64,000 bases of DNA from contig CACMZN010000002.1 in NCBI GenBank assembly GCA_902618175.1, forward strand, positions 1-64,000, read 5' to 3'. Positions 16,737 through 25,607 of the stretch are shown here, one piece after another. The notes beneath the pieces are model-generated. The model saw only the letters and a program-made list of their open reading frames with translations, did no database searches and was not told the origin of the DNA. This stretch comes from an uncultured Verrucomicrobiota bacterium. GTDB taxonomy: Bacteria > Verrucomicrobiota > Verrucomicrobiia > Opitutales > Seribacteraceae. Position numbers and translations under genes: made by a program. Every line of letters begins with the position of its first letter. Position 1 is the stretch's first letter.

Positions 16737-18398
16737 ATGTCTTCCGACCAACAAATTATCGAACTTCATGATCTTCTAGATAGATTGGTTGAAAATAACC
16801 TTTCCTTCGAACAGAAGAAAAGACTTAGTTTTCTTTTGGAGCATAATGATGAAGCCCGACTTCATTACGTAAGATTCATGAACATGTCTTCGAGCCTTAT
16901 GCATTATGCTGAGGAGTTGGTAAGCGATGATTTTGGGGAGGATTCCAAAGAAGTGAACAAGACAGGAATCTTCCCTTTTGTTCGTTATCTTATTCCATTG
17001 GCGGCGCTCCTGATTGCTGCTTTTCTTCTATTTTTTCAGTATACGCCGTCCTTGAGTTTGAATGAACAAAAAGGCTGGAGTAAGTCTCTTTCCGCAAATT
17101 CTTCCCCCGAAGTCATCAAGATATCAGATGCTGTGGCTTTATTGACCGAGAAGGTCGGCTTGGAGTGGTCTAAGGATGCAGGATTTCGCCCGGAGCTCGG
17201 AAATGCCTTTGAACCAGGCAGCTTGATTATAGAAAACGGATTGGCCCAAGTTGAGTTTCTTCAAGGCTCAAATGTCATTTTGGAAGGACCCGTGCATTTT
17301 GATGTGGTCGGTCCAAACGAAGGATCTCTGATGGAAGGAAAACTCAGAGCCAATGTGCCTCGCTTGGCTCAGGGTTTTACAGTCAATCTGCCCAAGGGAA
17401 AAATAATTGATCTTGGAACTGAATTTGGACTCAATGTTCATCCGGGCGGATCAACTGAAGTCGTTGTTTATGAAGGTAAGGTTATTTACGAGGGTCAGGC
17501 TGACGAAGATGAATTGGTTTCTCATGAAGTAGCAGGTGGCGAAGCTTTGTTCATCGACCCATACGGTAATCCCAACCGGATGGAGGTACCAAGTCAATCT
17601 TACCTAGGTGCTGCAGATCTTGCTTTCCGATCGATGGAAAAATCTCATATAAGATATTTGGAATGGGTTGAGTTAAGCAAGGAAATTGCAAACGGACCAC
17701 ACACTCTTGCCTATTACAACTTTAATGACCACAATTCATGGACTCGTACGCTGCGTGAAGAAGCTAATAATGGAAATGTTATCGCGGATGGTGCAATTGT
17801 AGGTTGCAAATGGAGCGAGGGTCGTTGGTCAGGTAAAGGTGCGTTGGGCTTTGAAAGAAAAAGCGATTGCGTACGCATGAACTTAGCAAAAAATCTGACT
17901 TCCATGACCTTGTCCGTTTGGATCAAAATCGATTCATTGGACACGAACATAGCTCCTGTTTTATTTTCAAGTTCTTCAACCAGAGGTGCAGTTGGCTGGT
18001 TCATAAACCAGGAAGGTAAAGTTGTTCTACAAGTAAGAAAAAAGAATGGTTATGAAAGGTATGTTTCTGCTGTTGCTTTCAGAAAAGAGCGATTTGGTCG
18101 CTGGACCCATATGGCGACAACTTTCGATTCGACTACCAAGATGATTAGTCACTATGTAAATGGGCGTCCTTTCAGTAGAGAAAAAATCAATACTGTGGGA
18201 AAGCTAAATATTGGAAGCTCTACGCTCGGGCATTCGGCTATTAGTGTGTCGAAGTCATCGGGTAGAGTCGCCTTAAGCGGCAAAATTGATGAATTTGCGC
18301 TCTTTGAAAAATCTTTTGACGAGTTGGAAGTGCGAAGAATTTATGAGATCGGTTGTCCTTACGAAGCAACTAATCTATTTGGTCCGAACTTACCATGA
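16737..18398 (+). CDS. FecR and LamG domain transmembrane protein, putative sigma regulator
   Basis: The 553-aa protein has four parts. An N-terminal 70-residue cytoplasmic helical domain (LHDLLDRLVENNLSFEQKKR, HYVRFMNMSSSL) resembles anti-sigma regions. A transmembrane helix follows (FPFVRYLIPLAALLIAAFLLF, about residues 80-100). A FecR domain contains LIIENGLAQVEFLQGSNVILEGP and GKIIDLGTEFGLNV. A C-terminal LamG/concanavalin-like domain runs from YYNFNDHNSW to LSGKIDEFALFEKSF. The protein is encoded 2 bp after the ECF sigma gene, so it is probably its membrane partner. The LamG domain would sample a glycan or peptide outside. The ATG at 16737 is preferred over the TTG at 16731. Unlike classical FecIR, no TonB receptor is adjacent. 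Confidence 0.88.
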   Translation: MSSDQQIIELHDLLDRLVENNLSFEQKKRLSFLLEHNDEARLHYVRFMNMSSSLMHYAEELVSDDFGEDSKEVNKTGIFPFVRYLIPLAALLIAAFLLFFQYTPSLSLNEQKGWSKSLSANSSPEVIKISDAVALLTEKVGLEWSKDAGFRPELGNAFEPGSLIIENGLAQVEFLQGSNVILEGPVHFDVVGPNEGSLMEGKLRANVPRLAQGFTVNLPKGKIIDLGTEFGLNVHPGGSTEVVVYEGKVIYEGQADEDELVSHEVAGGEALFIDPYGNPNRMEVPSQSYLGAADLAFRSMEKSHIRYLEWVELSKEIANGPHTLAYYNFNDHNSWTRTLREEANNGNVIADGAIVGCKWSEGRWSGKGALGFERKSDCVRMNLAKNLTSMTLSVWIKIDSLDTNIAPVLFSSSSTRGAVGWFINQEGKVVLQVRKKNGYERYVSAVAFRKERFGRWTHMATTFDSTTKMISHYVNGRPFSREKINTVGKLNIGSSTLGHSAISVSKSSGRVALSGKIDEFALFEKSFDELEVRRIYEIGCPYEATNLFGPNLP

Positions 18399-18417
18399 CT
18401 TGGAAAGTGCAATGAAC

Positions 18418-19416
18418 CTAGTTTCTTACCCCCCAAAAGGCTTGAAATTTTCTTCCCATGTATTGAGGGAGGATCAATTCTTTCAACTTTTGTATTTTTG
18501 GGTCTAAAGCACTTTTAGATGATTCAAAAGCATTTTTAATAACTTTTGAGGAATATTTTACCAAAAAAGCCTCTTGGCTTTCAACAGTTACTTGGGAGAA
18601 ACCATTTGATATGAGAATCCTCTCAAGCAAATCCCAACACAAATGACAAGTGAGGTCGGATTCCCCCACCTCATGAAGCAAATTATCGATCAGCCGATGA
18701 TGCTGATATGCGCGCGCCGTCCCTTTAGGTTTTTCATGAAATAGGATCTCTTCGAAATAGCCGTAATCAAAGGTCAAGAACAAGCCAACCCAGTTTGAGT
18801 ATTCCAGCACTTTCTGCAGCGCCTTTTGCGAACCACAAGGCCAATCGATCTGATAATTTTCCACTGAAGGAGAAAAATCCTTTATTGCTTCTTCTTCACA
18901 GGGGCCCAAAATGACCTCTCGCAAAGAATCGTTCTCAACTGCAATCCCTAGTTCAATCCACTTTCTCTCTTTGTGCAGATATCGAAAACGTTTGAAAGGT
19001 TGAGCGTCCAACCATTCGTTTGAGAAAACAATTGCTTTTTCGGGTATGGTAATTTGGTCGCCGAGGCGAAGGGTTTGAACATCAGCGAATGGGTGCTCGA
19101 CCTCATGGAGGGTAAATTCGTCATATTCAACTCCTATTTCAACGAAAGTGAAGTCCTCGACTTTCTCTCGCGACAAAATAGATTCACAAGCCGCGACGAT
19201 TAACTCTCCCCACTGACTCCCAATGCTTGCGGAGGTATAGAAATCGCTATGTTGGTTTCGGCCTACTCGTGGTTTTTCCCTACGATAATAGCCAATCTCA
19301 TGAGAATACAATGACCAATCAACAAACTCGTCGAAAGGAACCGCATTCCTAGCTCCAAATTTCTCATTGAAGCAATGTATTACTTCCTTTTTCTGCTTTG
19401 TAATTGGCAAGGTCAT
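18418..19416 (-). CDS. MidA-like (PF02636) SAM-dependent methyltransferase family protein
   Basis: A 332-aa MidA/NDUFAF7-family protein. The family signatures are present: FDEFVDWSLYSHEIGYYRR, DFYTSASIGSQWGEL, and FSNEWLDAQPFKRF. The family methylates arginine in a complex I subunit in mitochondria; bacterial roles are little known. The glycine-rich SAM motif I, normally EiGxGxG, is changed to VEIGVEYDEF, so cofactor binding may be weak or lost. It is convergent with the FecR/LamG gene (20 bp apart), and its ATG lies only 5-23 bp from the divergent protease start. Confidence 0.85.
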   Translation of the reverse strand: MTLPITKQKKEVIHCFNEKFGARNAVPFDEFVDWSLYSHEIGYYRREKPRVGRNQHSDFYTSASIGSQWGELIVAACESILSREKVEDFTFVEIGVEYDEFTLHEVEHPFADVQTLRLGDQITIPEKAIVFSNEWLDAQPFKRFRYLHKERKWIELGIAVENDSLREVILGPCEEEAIKDFSPSVENYQIDWPCGSQKALQKVLEYSNWVGLFLTFDYGYFEEILFHEKPKGTARAYQHHRLIDNLLHEVGESDLTCHLCWDLLERILISNGFSQVTVESQEAFLVKYSSKVIKNAFESSKSALDPKIQKLKELILPQYMGRKFQAFWGVRN

Positions 19417-19439
19417 AAGCCTTGGATAGAGCGTTAAAT

Positions 19440-20732
19440 GTGAACTTTAGGCGAGTATTGACGGGAAGGGTCTCATTCTTTTGGGTCATAACAATATGGT
19501 CGATTTGTGCATTGAGCGCCTATCTGGTGGTTGGTTTAACTTTGAATCCGACAACCCGCAGTTTGTTCAAATTAGAATACTGGCAATCACTCCTCAAGTT
19601 TGGCGAATCGATGAGACTGGTTCAATCTGAATATGTTGATAAAAATTTATCTAGTTATGAAAATCTAACGAATTTTGCCCTACAAGGAATGGTTGGAAAT
19701 TTGGATCGACATTCAAGCTTTTTCGAACCGAAGGAATACGGGGTTTTCAGAGACGACACACGACGGAGATATGTTGGTATAGGAATTATGATTCGCAAGA
19801 TTGAAAAAGGAATTTTGATAACCAAGGTCTTCTCTTTGGGTCCTGCCGAAAAGGTTGGTCTGCAAGTAGGTGAATTTATTTTAGAAGTTGAGGGTGTTCC
19901 TGTTTCAGATTGGGAGTTGGATGAAGTCAGCAACCGAATAAAGGGAGTGGAAGACACTTCCGTAAAAATTCTCATTCGCACCCTTACTGGTGAAGATAAG
20001 TTAATTTCCATTCCCAGACGACAAATTGAAATTTCCAGCGTTGATGAGTTTTCAGTCGATGAAAATGGAACGGGTCACATGCATCTTATGCATTTTACCA
20101 AACGAACGGGTGAGGAAGTTCGGGAAGCTATATCCCAGATGCTAGAAGAAGGCATGTTACGATTAGTTTTGGATTTGAGAGATAATTCCGGTGGACTGTT
20201 GACCGCTGCTATCGAAGTGGCTGAAATCTTTCTTCCCCGCGATCAGTTGATTGTCTCAATTCGTGGTCGAAAAGGCAGTAAATTTCGAGAATACAAAGCA
20301 GACAGCAAGCTTGAAGTTCATGAATTTTCATTGGTTACGATTATCAACGAGGGAACTGCAAGTGCATCTGAAATCGTAGCAGGGTCGTTGTCTGTCACAG
20401 ATAGGGCACATTTGATTGGAGAGAAAAGCTTTGGCAAAGGTTCAGTACAAACAATTTTCCCACTTCAGGATGACTCGGGAATAAAGCTAACGACGGCGAT
20501 GTATTATCTTCCTGACGGGTCGACGATTCATGAGCGGGGTTTGTCCCCAAACGTCCTAGTGCCTTGTAGTGAGGAAGAAGAAAGAAAACTGAGAATTCAA
20601 CGCAATGGAAAACAAAATGCGGACGCTACTCAATTCGAAGAGTTGTTTGGCTTCCAACCGATTGTTGATTACCAACTTCAAAGAGCCAAGGAATATCTCT
20701 TAATGCAAGATAACTCGAGTATGCTCGAATAA
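19440..20732 (+). CDS. S41 family C-terminal processing protease
   Basis: A 430-aa periplasmic serine protease with an N-terminal membrane anchor (FFWVITIWSICALSAYLVVGL). A PDZ domain (GIGIMIRKIEKGILITKVFSLGPAEKVGLQVGEFIL) precedes the tail-specific protease core. LVLDLRDNSGGLL is followed by the catalytic serine in NEGTASASEIVAGSL and the lysine in IGEKSFGKGSVQT, the Ser-Lys dyad of CtpA/Prc. Such enzymes process C-termini of envelope proteins. GTG at 19440 is favoured over TTG at 19422, with GGATAG upstream, but both are possible. The 11-bp gap to tsaD indicates co-transcription. Confidence 0.92.
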   Translation: MNFRRVLTGRVSFFWVITIWSICALSAYLVVGLTLNPTTRSLFKLEYWQSLLKFGESMRLVQSEYVDKNLSSYENLTNFALQGMVGNLDRHSSFFEPKEYGVFRDDTRRRYVGIGIMIRKIEKGILITKVFSLGPAEKVGLQVGEFILEVEGVPVSDWELDEVSNRIKGVEDTSVKILIRTLTGEDKLISIPRRQIEISSVDEFSVDENGTGHMHLMHFTKRTGEEVREAISQMLEEGMLRLVLDLRDNSGGLLTAAIEVAEIFLPRDQLIVSIRGRKGSKFREYKADSKLEVHEFSLVTIINEGTASASEIVAGSLSVTDRAHLIGEKSFGKGSVQTIFPLQDDSGIKLTTAMYYLPDGSTIHERGLSPNVLVPCSEEEERKLRIQRNGKQNADATQFEELFGFQPIVDYQLQRAKEYLLMQDNSSMLE

Positions 20733-20742
20733 TTTCAAAATA

Positions 20743-21786
20743 ATGATCTTAGCCTTTGAAAGTTCATGCGATGAATCGGCCATAGCCTTGTTCGATGAAA
20801 AGGGTTCTTTGATTAGCGAATGGATTCAGAGTCAAATTTCTCGGCATGCGGAATATGGAGGGGTAGTGCCAGACCTTGCAGTAGGAGAACATCTGCTCAA
20901 CTTTTTTCCCCTTTTGGAATTAGCCGATGAAAAGTATGATTTACAATATCGAGTTTCCAGCATTGCAGTTACTTGCGGACCCGGATTGATCGGATGCTTG
21001 GGCATGGGTTTGTCCATCTCCAAAACCTTAGGGCTTTTGTGGGATATTCCGGTTTGGGGAGTAAATCATCTCAGAGGCCATGCATTCTCCCCTTTTATGG
21101 CGCTGGATTTCGAATCATATTCGGATTGGCAACGCTTTCTTCCTCATCTTGGACTTCTTGCTTCCGGTGGAAACACCATTTTATTCAAACTGACTGAAGA
21201 AAGATATCTGGAAATTTTGGCTCAGACCGTGGACGATGCGGCAGGGGAAGCTTTCGACAAGGGTGCAAAATTAATGGGTATCCCTTATCCAGGTGGAGCA
21301 GAATTGGAAAAACACGCCAAAAATGGAAATCCTAATGCCTTTGCTTTTCCTAGGGCTTTTTCCAATAAGTCCGATATGAAATTCAGTTTTTCCGGCTTAA
21401 AGACTAGTTTACTTTATGCTCTAAAAAATATGAATGAAAAGCAGATTTCGGATTCATTCGACGATTTGTGCGCATCATACCAAGCGGCAGCCGTGGACCA
21501 ACTTTCGGTCAAGACCAGCCAAGCTCTGGAACATGCTCAATATAAAAGCATCGGTTTGTCGGGGGGTGTTGCCAATAACGAGCGTTTACGTGAATCCTTG
21601 GGGGAAATAGCCAAGAAAAATAAAATCTTTTTTTTACCTGCTCCCAAAGCTCATTGCGGAGATAATGCTGCTATGATTGCACATGCTTCACTTGTGGACA
21701 AACAAGGACTTTGGCCCAATCACGAACAAAATCTAACTTTTCAACCGACTTTGAGTCTCGACCAATTGCCCGGAACCTCATTTTAA
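20743..21786 (+). CDS. tsaD: tRNA N6-adenosine threonylcarbamoyltransferase
   Basis: The 347-aa product is TsaD/Gcp, which transfers the threonylcarbamoyl group to A37 of ANN-decoding tRNAs in the cytoplasm with TsaB, TsaC and TsaE. Motifs run in order: ILAFESSCDESAIAL, HAEYGGVVPDLA, the metal-binding NHLRGHAFSPF, GLLASGGNT, DDAAGEAFDKGAKL, FSFSGLKT, LSGGVANNERLRE and the closing CGDNAAMIAHA with its metal aspartate. The length is standard. It follows the protease gene after 11 bp. None of the TsaB, TsaC or TsaE partners is in the window. Confidence 0.96.
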   Translation: MILAFESSCDESAIALFDEKGSLISEWIQSQISRHAEYGGVVPDLAVGEHLLNFFPLLELADEKYDLQYRVSSIAVTCGPGLIGCLGMGLSISKTLGLLWDIPVWGVNHLRGHAFSPFMALDFESYSDWQRFLPHLGLLASGGNTILFKLTEERYLEILAQTVDDAAGEAFDKGAKLMGIPYPGGAELEKHAKNGNPNAFAFPRAFSNKSDMKFSFSGLKTSLLYALKNMNEKQISDSFDDLCASYQAAAVDQLSVKTSQALEHAQYKSIGLSGGVANNERLRESLGEIAKKNKIFFLPAPKAHCGDNAAMIAHASLVDKQGLWPNHEQNLTFQPTLSLDQLPGTSF

Positions 21787-22150
21787 AAAAATTTTCGTTT
21801 TTCGAGAAGTTATTTTAGTATTCATGACTTTAAACTAAGGGTATTTGTTTGGTTCGTGTGTCTGAAATGTATCTTTTGACAAACCAACCCATCGCACTTC
21901 AGCGTCGCAATCAGACTCTTTCGATGGTTTTTTTACAAAATAATGATGAATATTTTGCCCAATAATGTCCCTATTTTTTACCAGTCGTTGGGTTTGGTAA
22001 CTTTATGCGGAAAATCTGTTTTTATAATCAATAAGCATACCCAAGGTCATCGAATACGTAGGGGGAAGCAGGAGGTTGATTTGACTCAACTTTAGAACCT
22101 TATAATTATAAAATCACCAACAATTTATCCCAAAAAAACAAACTTACACG
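21787..22150. other. Intergenic region upstream of cysI
   Basis: This 364-bp gap between tsaD and cysI has no open frame of interest. No strong tsaD terminator is visible. It contains promoter-like boxes close to cysI (see the separate entry) and a short hairpin AGGTTGA/TCAACTT at 22073-22093 that overlaps the -35 region. No SAM, SAH or cobalamin riboswitch signature was seen. Confidence 0.55.
22076..22108 (+). promoter_or_regulatory. Candidate sigma-70 promoter for cysI
   Basis: TTGATTTGACT carries two overlapping -35-like boxes, and TATAATTA lies at 22101-22108. TTGACT to TAATTA gives a 16-bp spacer, and TTGATT to TATAAT gives 19 bp. The start codon is about 40 bp further on. An inverted repeat (GGTTGA/TCAACT) overlaps the -35 region and could be an operator. 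Confidence 0.4.
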
Positions 22151-23848
22151 ATGACAAATCTTTCACCTAACTCAGCAAAGCTTTCAAAAAACGAGCACAT
22201 TAAAGTCGAAAGTAACTATTTGCGTGGAACCATTGATGAAAGCCTTGCGGATGAATCGACCGGGTCCATCGGTGCGAGCGATGCGCAGTTGACAAAGTTT
22301 CATGGAACATACCTGCAGGACAACCGCGATTTAAGGAAGCAACTTATCAAGGAACGCAAAGAGAAAGCATTCTCCTTTATGATCAGAATTCGAGTTCCTG
22401 GTGGAGTCTGTACTCCCAAACAATGGCTTGGAATTGATCATATTGCCACTAAATACGGTGACGGTTCACTCAAGTTGACTACCCGGCAAGCTTTTCAGTT
22501 GTATGGCGTACTTAAACGCAATCTCAAACAGACCATGAGGGAAATTAACGAAACCCTGCTCGATACCTTGGCTGCTTGCGGAGACGTCAATCGAAATGTT
22601 ATGAGTCCGGCAAATCCATTCGAATCGGAATTACATGGGCAGGCTTTGAGCTTGGCGCAAAATATACATGATCATTTGACCCCACGAACCACAGCATATG
22701 CTGAAATTTGGTTGGATGGGGAGAAAAATCTGGTAATTGGGGAGAAAGTAGAAGAACCCATATACGGAAAAACTTACCTTCCTCGAAAATTCAAAATTGC
22801 TGTAGCCTTACCTCCTCGCAACGATGTCGATGTTTTCTCCAACTGTCTTGGGTTCGTGGGTATAGCAAAAAATGGCAACATTGATGGATACAATGTTCTG
22901 GTGGGTGGAGGTTTGGGAATGACTCATGGGAAAGTCTCAACTTTTCCAAGACTGGCTGATGTGATTGGATTTTGTACCTCAGAAAAAGCCGTTCAAGTTG
23001 CCGAAGAAGTGGTTAAGATCCAACGTGATTTTGGAGATCGTTCCGATCGTAAACACGCTCGGCTCAAGTATACTATAGAAGACAGGGGTGTGGACTGGTT
23101 CAAGAAAGAACTTAACGCGAGACTGGGTTGGGATTTGCATCCCGCTCGAGATTTCACTTTTGAATCTACGACTGATCGGTATGGATGGAACCAAGACGCA
23201 GACGGGTCATGGACTTACGGATTGTTTTTTGAAAGTGGAAGACTGAAGGAAAAACCAAAACTGGCGATGCGTGAGATTGCATCTGGCATTTCATGTGAAT
23301 TCAGACTTACGGCTAATCAAAACTTAGTCATCGCTCGTATTTCCGAACAAGATAAATCAAAAGTAGAAAAGATCTTAGCAAGTAGCGGAGTTAAGTCCGA
23401 ACAACAACTTTCGGGATTAAGACTCAACTCAATCGCCTGCACAGCACTTCCTACTTGTAGCTTGGCGCTTGCCGAAAGCGAGCGGTATCTTCCTTCCCTG
23501 ATTGATGAACTTGATCGAGTCATTGATGATTTGGGATTAAGGAATGAATCCATCGCCATTCGGTCTACGGGGTGCCCCAATGGATGCGGAAGACCTTACC
23601 TTGGTGAAATTGGATTAGTGGGTAAGGCTCCGGGGAAATACAACCTTTATCTGGGGGCGAGTTTGAATGGTATGCGGTTGAATAAACTCTATCGTCAAGC
23701 GATTTCACATGAGCAAATACTATCTGAGCTAATTCCAATTCTTAAGGATTTTGCAGAAAACAAACAAATAGAAGAGCATTTCGGAAATTTTTGTCTTCGT
23801 CGCGGTTATGTCCGCTCGACATCCAAAGGAATTGATTTTCATGATTAG
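22151..23848 (+). CDS. cysI: Sulfite reductase hemoprotein (beta) subunit
   Basis: A 565-aa enzyme that reduces sulfite to sulfide by six electrons, using siroheme and a 4Fe-4S cluster. The four cluster cysteines are in CTALPTCSLALAESER (residues near 430) and STGCPNGCGRPY (near 475). The duplicated ferredoxin-like and siroheme domains begin with RVPGGVCTPKQW, LTTRQAFQLYG and GDVNRNVMSPANP, which bind sulfite and siroheme. The length fits CysI rather than dissimilatory types. No cysJ is adjacent, so ferredoxin could be the donor. It starts an isolated transcript with a 364-bp upstream region and is followed by an RNA methylase gene 33 bp on. Confidence 0.95.
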   Translation: MTNLSPNSAKLSKNEHIKVESNYLRGTIDESLADESTGSIGASDAQLTKFHGTYLQDNRDLRKQLIKERKEKAFSFMIRIRVPGGVCTPKQWLGIDHIATKYGDGSLKLTTRQAFQLYGVLKRNLKQTMREINETLLDTLAACGDVNRNVMSPANPFESELHGQALSLAQNIHDHLTPRTTAYAEIWLDGEKNLVIGEKVEEPIYGKTYLPRKFKIAVALPPRNDVDVFSNCLGFVGIAKNGNIDGYNVLVGGGLGMTHGKVSTFPRLADVIGFCTSEKAVQVAEEVVKIQRDFGDRSDRKHARLKYTIEDRGVDWFKKELNARLGWDLHPARDFTFESTTDRYGWNQDADGSWTYGLFFESGRLKEKPKLAMREIASGISCEFRLTANQNLVIARISEQDKSKVEKILASSGVKSEQQLSGLRLNSIACTALPTCSLALAESERYLPSLIDELDRVIDDLGLRNESIAIRSTGCPNGCGRPYLGEIGLVGKAPGKYNLYLGASLNGMRLNKLYRQAISHEQILSELIPILKDFAENKQIEEHFGNFCLRRGYVRSTSKGIDFHD

Positions 23849-23881
23849 CATGAAAAATGGCTTTGATTTCCAAACAACTGT

Positions 23882-24451
23882 ATGGCTCGTCGTTTTTCCA
23901 AGTCCTTAGGTAGAAAAACTTACAGCAATCCTTTGAGTGGCATTTCGTCCTTGGGAGAAGATGATGCCTTGAATTTGTTGGATGAAATGGACGAAATACC
24001 CTTTCTTCTTATTATGGATCAAGTACAGGATCCTAGAAATCTAGGTGCCTGTTTGCGGTCGGCTGACGGTGCTGGTGTTAATTTGGTCGTTATGACGAGT
24101 GAACGCTCGGCAGGATTGACCGAAGTGGTTCGTCATGTCGCGGCAGGAGGAGCAGAATCATTGCCCTTAGCCAGAGCGAAAAATCTTGCTCGTTTTCTAC
24201 TCAAACTCAAAGAGAGGTCCATTCGCTTGGTAGGAACCTGTGACAATGCGAAAACCTCTATATTTGATGCAAACCTGAGAGATTCTTTGGCCATAGTGGT
24301 GGGTGCTGAGGGCACAGGTATTCGCAGACTCACTTCGGATATGTGTGACGAATTGGTTCACATCCCAATGCTTGGAAAAGTTGAGTGCTTGAATGTCTCA
24401 GTAGCAACTGGCGTATGTCTGTTTGAAGCAAGCAGACAAAGACGAGTTTAA
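23882..24451 (+). CDS. TrmH/SpoU family RNA 2'-O-methyltransferase
   Basis: A 189-aa SPOUT methylase. The three family motifs are DQVQDPRNLGACLRSADGAG, VVGAEGTGIRRL and IPMLGKVECLNVSVATGVCLFE, which form the trefoil knot that holds S-adenosylmethionine. It is most like RlmB (23S rRNA Gm2251), but the N-terminal L30e-like substrate-binding domain is cut to about 35 residues, so it may act on a different RNA. It is convergent with the DUF6580-type gene, and their stops overlap by 4 bp. Confidence 0.9.
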   Translation: MARRFSKSLGRKTYSNPLSGISSLGEDDALNLLDEMDEIPFLLIMDQVQDPRNLGACLRSADGAGVNLVVMTSERSAGLTEVVRHVAAGGAESLPLARAKNLARFLLKLKERSIRLVGTCDNAKTSIFDANLRDSLAIVVGAEGTGIRRLTSDMCDELVHIPMLGKVECLNVSVATGVCLFEASRQRRV

Positions 24452-25086
24452 TTTCGCGTTTGCTCCTTGTACCTGCGCCCATGAAGTAACAAAGATCTTG
24501 ATTCGCCGGCGATGAAACCCTGAGTGAAGCGAGAAGCCAACCATCCGAGAAGTAATGAGAAAAGCACTGAACTAAGCAGGGAATTTCTAAGGAAAAGATA
24601 AGCAGGCGCATATCCAGTTTCACCTATAAATTGAGCTTGTACGAAGCCAGAAAGATTCTTGGCATAAAACGGGTTTGTCCACCATGCCAGCCCGCAAGTC
24701 AATAAATGGAAAATAAATGCGGATAGAATTCCACCTGCAATCAGTGTTCTAATCCTGGTGGGAGTTTGCCAAAGTTTTCCCAAAAGAAAAATTAGAGCAT
24801 AACTCAAAAAAGTCGCCAACATGAAAGGTTCAAATATTTGGGCACCGTAAGTCGGACTGATGAGAAAGTCCGACAAAAGAACTGCAAGCAAAGGAATCAG
24901 ACAAGAAATCAATCCACGAAAATAAATTCCGGAGACGAAAAACATGGCAAGAACTGGTGAAAAGTTATACAACTCAGGGTGTGAAAGTGGTAGGTGTCTG
25001 GAAAAACCAACCAAGATGAACACCAAGAAGACCACAGGGAACGGTTTGGAATTCAGAGCAGAATTCTCTGTTTTGTTATTTTGCAT
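24448..25086 (-). CDS. DUF6580-like multi-pass membrane protein
   Basis: The 212-aa protein has about five hydrophobic spans, starting with FPVVFLVFILVGFSRHLPL, and then NFSPVLAMFFVSGIYF, SCLIPLLAVLLSDFLISP, FLSYALIFLLGKLW and IAGGILSAFIFHLLTCG. The pattern 'NFSPVLAMFF' followed by 'LIPLLAVLLSDFL' is characteristic of the DUF6580 family of putative transport proteins, which resemble substrate-binding components of ECF-type vitamin transporters. The substrate is unknown. It lies 29 bp after the Nudix gene on the minus strand and may be co-transcribed with the Nudix and GNAT genes. Confidence 0.75.
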   Translation of the reverse strand: MQNNKTENSALNSKPFPVVFLVFILVGFSRHLPLSHPELYNFSPVLAMFFVSGIYFRGLISCLIPLLAVLLSDFLISPTYGAQIFEPFMLATFLSYALIFLLGKLWQTPTRIRTLIAGGILSAFIFHLLTCGLAWWTNPFYAKNLSGFVQAQFIGETGYAPAYLFLRNSLLSSVLFSLLLGWLASRFTQGFIAGESRSLLLHGRRYKEQTRN

Positions 25087-25115
25087 ATCATAAAATGTAT
25101 CAAGATGAAGTCTAA

Positions 25116-25607
25116 TTAAGACCGATGAATCCTATCATCATTAATTAGGGAAACAAGTCTTTCAATCAAGGGAAACTGTTCAGAACGAAGTTTTCTCTTA
25201 ACCATTTTTAATCCGCAAAAAATAGCCATGTCGATTTCAGGAAAAGTCCAAAATTTTCCACTTCCTCGAGGATATTCCAATGTGATTTCGTTACATTTTA
25301 GTTTTTTCCCCTCTTCCCACTTACCCTCAAAAGCCCAAGCATGAACAACCTTTCCGTTTTTTTGAGTAATGCTACCTAACTTGATGAAAGGACCTTTGGC
25401 TTCGGTTCCGGTTTCTTCCTTAAATTCTCTTTTTGCTGCATCAAGCATGTCTTCTCCAGATTCTGGTTCTCCTTTTGGAATGCTCCACCAACCATCATCT
25501 CTATTTCTGTAATAAGGACCTCCTGGATGAGCGATCAAAAATTTCAAGCCTTGTTTTGGGTCTTTTCGGTAAAGGATCAATCCTCCGCTTTTCTTGGATT
25601 TCCTCAT
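25116..25607 (-). CDS. Nudix hydrolase
   Basis: A 163-aa Nudix-fold pyrophosphohydrolase. The Nudix box (GEPESGEDMLDAAKREFKEE then TGTE) contains G-x5-E-x7-REF-x-EE-TG, so the metal-binding glutamates are intact. The N-terminus SGGLILYRKDPKQGLKFLIAHPGGPYY and the WWSIPKGEPE segment match the group that includes diadenosine polyphosphate hydrolases. The start ATG at 25607 overlaps the stop of the GNAT gene by 4 bp. It probably removes damaged or signalling nucleotides; the substrate is not known. Confidence 0.92.
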   Translation of the reverse strand: MRKSKKSGGLILYRKDPKQGLKFLIAHPGGPYYRNRDDGWWSIPKGEPESGEDMLDAAKREFKEETGTEAKGPFIKLGSITQKNGKVVHAWAFEGKWEEGKKLKCNEITLEYPRGSGKFWTFPEIDMAIFCGLKMVKRKLRSEQFPLIERLVSLINDDRIHRS

